From positions 1 to 37,616 of the forward strand of contig JAPPNM010000069.1 in the NCBI GenBank assembly GCA_028873825.1: a stretch of 37,616 bases of DNA. The letters run 5' to 3'. Source of the stretch: Gemmatimonadota bacterium (lineage in GTDB: Bacteria > Gemmatimonadota > Gemmatimonadetes > Longimicrobiales > Gaopeijiaceae). The notes under the pieces were generated by a model. It worked only from the letters and a program-made list of their open reading frames with translations. It made no database searches and had not been told where the DNA came from. Below are positions 34,345 to 37,616 of this stretch, one piece after another. The position numbers and the translations under genes are program-made. The stretch's first letter is position 1; each line of letters opens with the position of its first letter.

Positions 34345-34781
34345 GGGTCGTCGTGCAGCGGGTCTCGGAGGCGTCGGTGCGCGTCGGAGGCGACACGGTC
34401 GGGGTGATCGGGCCCGGGCTGGTCGTGCTGGCGGGATTCCGCAACGGGGACGACGGCGGCACCGTGGCGTGGATGGCCGAGAAGATCGCCAACCTGCGTG
34501 TCTTCGGTGATGACGAGGGGCGAATGAACCGCTCGCTCCTCGACACCGGCGGCGAAGCTCTCGTCGTGAGCCAGTTCACGCTCTACGGCGACGCGCGCAA
34601 GGGGCGGCGGCCGTCGTTCGTCAAGGCGGCGCGGCCCGAAGTCGCCGTGCCGCTCTACGAGGCCTTCGTCGAAGCCCTGGGGCGGATCCTGCCGGACCCG
34701 GTCCGGACCGGCAGGTTCGGCGCGATGATGGATGTCGCTCTGGTCAACGACGGACCCGTCACGCTGCTGATCGAAAGATGA
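34341..34781 (+). CDS. dtd: D-aminoacyl-tRNA deacylase
   Basis: The 146-residue Dtd enzyme hydrolyses D-amino acids mis-loaded on tRNA. The conserved start [15 protein letters not shown], the catalytic-site strand [17 protein letters not shown] and the Gly-cisPro motif in [10 protein letters not shown] (usually NxGPVT) are present. GTG 34341 overlaps the glmS stop and ATGA joins it to maf. The length is typical. Confidence 0.96.
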   Translation: MRVVVQRVSEASVRVGGDTVGVIGPGLVVLAGFRNGDDGGTVAWMAEKIANLRVFGDDEGRMNRSLLDTGGEALVVSQFTLYGDARKGRRPSFVKAARPEVAVPLYEAFVEALGRILPDPVRTGRFGAMMDVALVNDGPVTLLIER

Positions 34782-35410
34782 CGATCGCCGACGGTGTGCC
34801 TGTGGTGCTCGCGTCCGCGTCCCCGCGCAGGGCCGATGTGCTGCGCATGCTGGGGCTGTCGTTCCGGGTGGTGCCGGCTGATGTTGAGGAGCGCATCGGC
34901 GCGGTCGAGTCCCCGCACGACTACGTGGAGAGGTTGTCGCGGGAGAAGGTCTCGGAGGTGTTGGCTCGTTGCCCGGAGGCGCTCGTGATCGGGGGCGACA
35001 CGGTCGTGGTGCTGGACGGGCGCGTCCTCGAGAAACCGGCGGACCCTGCCGAGGCCGTGGAGATGCTGGCATCGCTGGCGGGGCGTACGCACCGTGTGTA
35101 TAGCGGGTTGGCCGTGGCCGCGAACGGGAACGTGGAATCTCGGGTCGCACGGGCCGGTGTCGCCTTCCGGCCCGCCAGCCGGGAGCTGATAGAGCGGTAC
35201 GTGGAGACTGGGGAGCCGCTCGACAAGGCGGGCTCGTACGGGATTCAGGGGTGCGGCGCCGCGCTGGTGGACCGGATCGAGGGGGACTACTACACGGTCG
35301 TCGGGTTGTCGGTGGCCGCCCTGGTGAGCGTGCTGCCCCGTGTTGGGTTGGAGTATCGGCCGGGTGCCATCGTGCCCGTGTCGTCGCCGGGAGAGGACGG
35401 GGACCCGTGA
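34778..35410 (+). CDS. maf: Maf-family nucleotide pyrophosphatase
   Basis: The 210-residue Maf protein hydrolyses (d)TTP/UTP or modified nucleotides to monophosphates. The family start [17 protein letters not shown], the Lys/Glu-containing [18 protein letters not shown] and [18 protein letters not shown] with [11 protein letters not shown] are complete. ATG 34778 shares ATGA with dtd and the stop overlaps the glpK GTG by 4 nt. The last 20 residues are an unstructured tail. Confidence 0.96.
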   Translation: MTIADGVPVVLASASPRRADVLRMLGLSFRVVPADVEERIGAVESPHDYVERLSREKVSEVLARCPEALVIGGDTVVVLDGRVLEKPADPAEAVEMLASLAGRTHRVYSGLAVAANGNVESRVARAGVAFRPASRELIERYVETGEPLDKAGSYGIQGCGAALVDRIEGDYYTVVGLSVAALVSVLPRVGLEYRPGAIVPVSSPGEDGDP

Positions 35411-36930
35411 GCGGTGGGGCGGTGCTGGCGCTGGACCAGGGGACGACCGGGTCGGCGGCGCTGGTGGTGTCTGCCGACGGTGAGGTGCTCGGGCGGGCCT
35501 ACTCCGAATTCGCGCAACACTTTCCCCGTCCCGGGTGGGTGGAGCACGACGCGGAGGAGATCTGGAGGGTGACGGCGAGGGTGGCCCGGGAGGCGGTCTC
35601 GGCCGCGGGGGTGGCGGTGGTGGGGGTGGGGGTCGCGAACCAGCGTGAGACGGTGGCCGTGTGGGACCCGGAGACGCTCGAGCCGCTCCGCACGGCGATC
35701 GTCTGGCAGGACCGGCGCACCGCGGGCCTGTGCGGCACGCTCAAGGAGGCCGGGCACGAGGAGATGGTCCGCCAGCGCACCGGGTTGCTCCTCGACCCGT
35801 ACTTCTCGGGCACCAAGCTGCGGTGGATCTTCGAGGACGATCCGGATCTGGCCCGGCGGGCCCGGTCGGGGGCGCTGGCCGCCGGGACGATCGACAGCTG
35901 GCTCATCGCCCGCCTGACAGGCGGAGCGGTCCACGCGACGGACCCCACCAACGCCTCGCGCACGCTCCTCTACGACCTGGACGAGGGCGGCTGGAACGAC
36001 GAGCTCCTCGACCTCATGGGGGTGCCTCGCCGGATCCTGCCCCAAGTCCGGCCCAGCTCCGGGGACTTCGGCGTGACCGACGGCGACGTTCTCGGCGTCG
36101 AAGTCCCGATCGGGGGTGTCGCCGGCGACCAGCAGGCCGCCCTCTACGGCCAGGGCTGCTGGGAGGCGGGCACGGGGAAGTGCACCTACGGAACCGGCGC
36201 CTTTCTCCTCTTCAACACGGGCGCGGAGCGAGTGTCGTCCGGCCACGGCCTGCTCACGACCGCCGCCTGCGACGCACGGGGCGGTCCGGCCTTCGCCCTG
36301 GAGGGGTCGATCTTCGTGGCCGGGGCGGCCATTCAGTGGCTGCGTGACGGCCTCGGCATCCTGGAGCACGCAGCCCACAGCGAGGAGATGGCCCGCTCGC
36401 TCGACGGCAACGACGACGTGTACCTGGTCCCGGCCTTTGTCGGGTTGGGGGCGCCGCACTGGAGGCCTGACGCCAGGGGCACGATTACCGGGCTGACCCG
36501 CGGGACGACCCGGGCGCACCTCGTCAGGGCGGCGCTCGAAGCCATGGCCTACGGGACCCGTGAAGTCGTGGACGCCATGGAGCGGGACGCGGGGCTGCGA
36601 GCGGCTGGGCTGCGGGTGGACGGGGGCGCCGCGAAGAACGACTGGCTGCTCGGCTTCATCGCGGGAATCCTGGGGGTTCCCGTCACCCGGCCCGAGTTGG
36701 TCGAGACGACCGCTCTGGGGGCGGCCGGCCTGGCCGGTTTGCACGCCGGGGTCTGGGGTGGCCCGGAGGATTTCGCGGCCGCCATGGCTTCAGGGCGGAC
36801 CTTCGAGGCGCGGCTGGCACCGGAAGAGCGCGAGAAGCTGATAGCAGGGTGGGAGGCGGCGGTGGGGGGGGCGTTGGCCGTAGGGGAGCTGACGTCGCGC
36901 CGAAGCCAAGTGCTAACCCTAATTAATTAG
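35407..36930 (+). CDS. glpK: Glycerol kinase
   Basis: The 507-residue FGGY-family kinase phosphorylates glycerol to glycerol-3-phosphate. The N-terminal ATP/substrate motif LALDQGTTGSAALVV, the glycerol-side NQRETVAVWDPET and VWQDRRTA, GVAGDQQAALYGQGC, the GTGAFLLFNTG loop and the C-terminal RVDGGAAKNDWLLGF are present. The start is GTG 35407, sharing GTGA with the maf stop. No glpF or glpD is in the window. Its last codons (LTLIN, then TAG) are unusually AT-rich compared with the rest. Confidence 0.95.
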   Translation: MSGGAVLALDQGTTGSAALVVSADGEVLGRAYSEFAQHFPRPGWVEHDAEEIWRVTARVAREAVSAAGVAVVGVGVANQRETVAVWDPETLEPLRTAIVWQDRRTAGLCGTLKEAGHEEMVRQRTGLLLDPYFSGTKLRWIFEDDPDLARRARSGALAAGTIDSWLIARLTGGAVHATDPTNASRTLLYDLDEGGWNDELLDLMGVPRRILPQVRPSSGDFGVTDGDVLGVEVPIGGVAGDQQAALYGQGCWEAGTGKCTYGTGAFLLFNTGAERVSSGHGLLTTAACDARGGPAFALEGSIFVAGAAIQWLRDGLGILEHAAHSEEMARSLDGNDDVYLVPAFVGLGAPHWRPDARGTITGLTRGTTRAHLVRAALEAMAYGTREVVDAMERDAGLRAAGLRVDGGAAKNDWLLGFIAGILGVPVTRPELVETTALGAAGLAGLHAGVWGGPEDFAAAMASGRTFEARLAPEEREKLIAGWEAAVGGALAVGELTSRRSQVLTLIN

Positions 36931-37058
36931 CTCGCAGTTCCGGGGCACGGCTGCGGACGGTACGCAGCGGGAACCGTCGGACCCGCAGTCAGACACGCTG
37001 GCGACGGACGGATGGACGGTTGCCGTCCCCCCATTTGGCGGGCGCCAGCGGAAAGCAC

Positions 37059-37102
37059 CTGGTCGAGTCCGGTACGCACATCGGGCCGCCGGACTCGACC
37101 AG
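37059..37102. repeat. Perfect 14-bp inverted repeat
   Basis: CTGGTCGAGTCCGG (37059-37072) pairs perfectly with CCGGACTCGACCAG (37089-37102) across a 16-nt loop. It lies in the 214-nt convergent gap between glpK and the LRR gene. No T-run follows on either strand, so it is not a textbook intrinsic terminator, but it could act as a bidirectional transcript end. Confidence 0.8.
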
Positions 37103-37144
37103 GACCCCCGGGCGACCGGCCTGGGCCAGGCGAAGATTGTCCGG

Positions 37145-37616
37145 CTACTCGGAGGTACATTTGCGGTTCGGCGCGTTGGCGGGTATCGACTCCAGCCATT
37201 GTTGGAACTCGTCGTCGGGTGGAGAACACAGATCCGTTGCCTGCCACCAGAACACTCCGAGGGGCAGGCCGATAAGCTCGCGGGGAAGCCGGCCGCTCAA
37301 TTCAGTGAAACCGACGAACAGCCTTCTGAGCGACCCCAGACCGCCGATTTCAGGTGGGATCGGGCCCGACCACCGGTTTTCCGACAGGCCCAGGACCCGG
37401 AGTCTCTGGAGCTTGCCGACTACGGGAGGAATCGGGCCCGACAACCGGTTGTCGCCGACCCACAGCTCCTTAAGATTCTCGAGGTTGGCGAATTCGGGTG
37501 GAATCGTCCCCGTCAGTTGGTTTTTCGCGAGCTCCAGTTTCTCGAGACGCCTGAGGTTGCCCAGTTCGGGCGGAACCTCGTTTCGCGGACCATATAGCAT
37601 CGTAAATGCATAATTC
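37145..37616 (-). CDS. Leucine-rich repeat protein, 5' end cut by window
   Basis: The last 157 codons are seen. The frame stays open to the window edge (AAT TAT GCA TTT ACG before ATG 37600), so the true start lies outside. Four plant-type LRRs are present with the period-24 pattern LxxLxxLxLxxNxLxGxIPPE (LEKLELAKNQLTGTIPPEF, LKELWVGDNRLSGPIPP, LRVLGLSENRWSGPIPPEI). They end in a Cys-bounded cap with LCSPPDDEFQQWLESI and a final Cys. Such proteins are often secreted or surface-exposed and bind proteins or glycans. The ligand is unknown. Confidence 0.85.
   Translation of the reverse strand, partial: NYAFTMLYGPRNEVPPELGNLRRLEKLELAKNQLTGTIPPEFANLENLKELWVGDNRLSGPIPPVVGKLQRLRVLGLSENRWSGPIPPEIGGLGSLRRLFVGFTELSGRLPRELIGLPLGVFWWQATDLCSPPDDEFQQWLESIPANAPNRKCTSE

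Overview
The window is a GC-rich bacterial chromosome segment with about 33 credible genes packed on both strands. Many start codons overlap the preceding stop codon (GTGA or ATGA junctions). I see no rRNA, tRNA, CRISPR array, transposase or phage gene. The gene set suggests a member of the FCB lineage, most likely Gemmatimonadota: a large TonB-dependent receptor with a carboxypeptidase-regulatory-like N-terminus, a 6-bladed beta-propeller lipoprotein, a MenG/UbiE methyltransferase, paired M16 peptidases and plant-type leucine-rich repeats. Three candidate promoters (lepA, the NFU gene, glmM) carry a -7 box of the form TAnnTTyG about 19-21 nt after a TTG box, like the Bacteroidota consensus. 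This taxonomic placement is inference.

Layout. 0.1-3.3 kb: TonB receptor (-). 3.6-7.4 kb: lepA, a ROK sugar kinase and a PfkB-type kinase, all overlapping (+). 7.4-10.2 kb: a STAS/HATPase protein, a STAS-like protein and a gamma-family PLP enzyme, all overlapping (+). 10.2-11.8 kb: pruA-type dehydrogenase (-). 12.1-13.5 kb: NFU-domain protein and Mrp/ApbC ATPase, an Fe-S pair (+). 13.5-18.2 kb: a small membrane protein, then an ECF sigma factor, a cysteine-free duplicated anti-sigma, a membrane-anchored bactofilin-like protein and a toast-rack-like protein (all -). 18.4-19.2 kb: menG (+). 19.1-23.4 kb: YbjQ, Fpg and two M16 peptidases (-). 23.8-25.1 kb: two small lipoproteins (+). 25.1-28.7 kb: cystathionine gamma-synthase-like enzyme, M48 peptidase and purD (-). 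28.9-30.9 kb: a predicted outer-membrane protein and a propeller lipoprotein (+). 31.1-36.9 kb: glmM-glmS-dtd-maf-glpK (+). 37.1 kb to the edge: a truncated LRR protein (-).

The most interesting region is 13.5-18.2 kb. It looks like an envelope-sensing unit in which the sigma factor may drive its own anti-sigma and effector genes from an ECF-type promoter at 17509-17538. A palindromic promoter element of near-identical sequence and identical spacing lies both in front of the neighbouring small membrane protein gene (13854-13890) and in front of the STAS/HATPase module 6.4 kb away (7413-7449), so the two may share one regulator.

A family of short dispersed repeats ending in a TCCACGGRCTG-like core occupies intergenic gaps at 32-85, 23561-23645, 24582-24613, 28739-28791 and 30904-30972. 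Four of the five lie in the 23.4-31 kb stretch that holds the least conserved genes.
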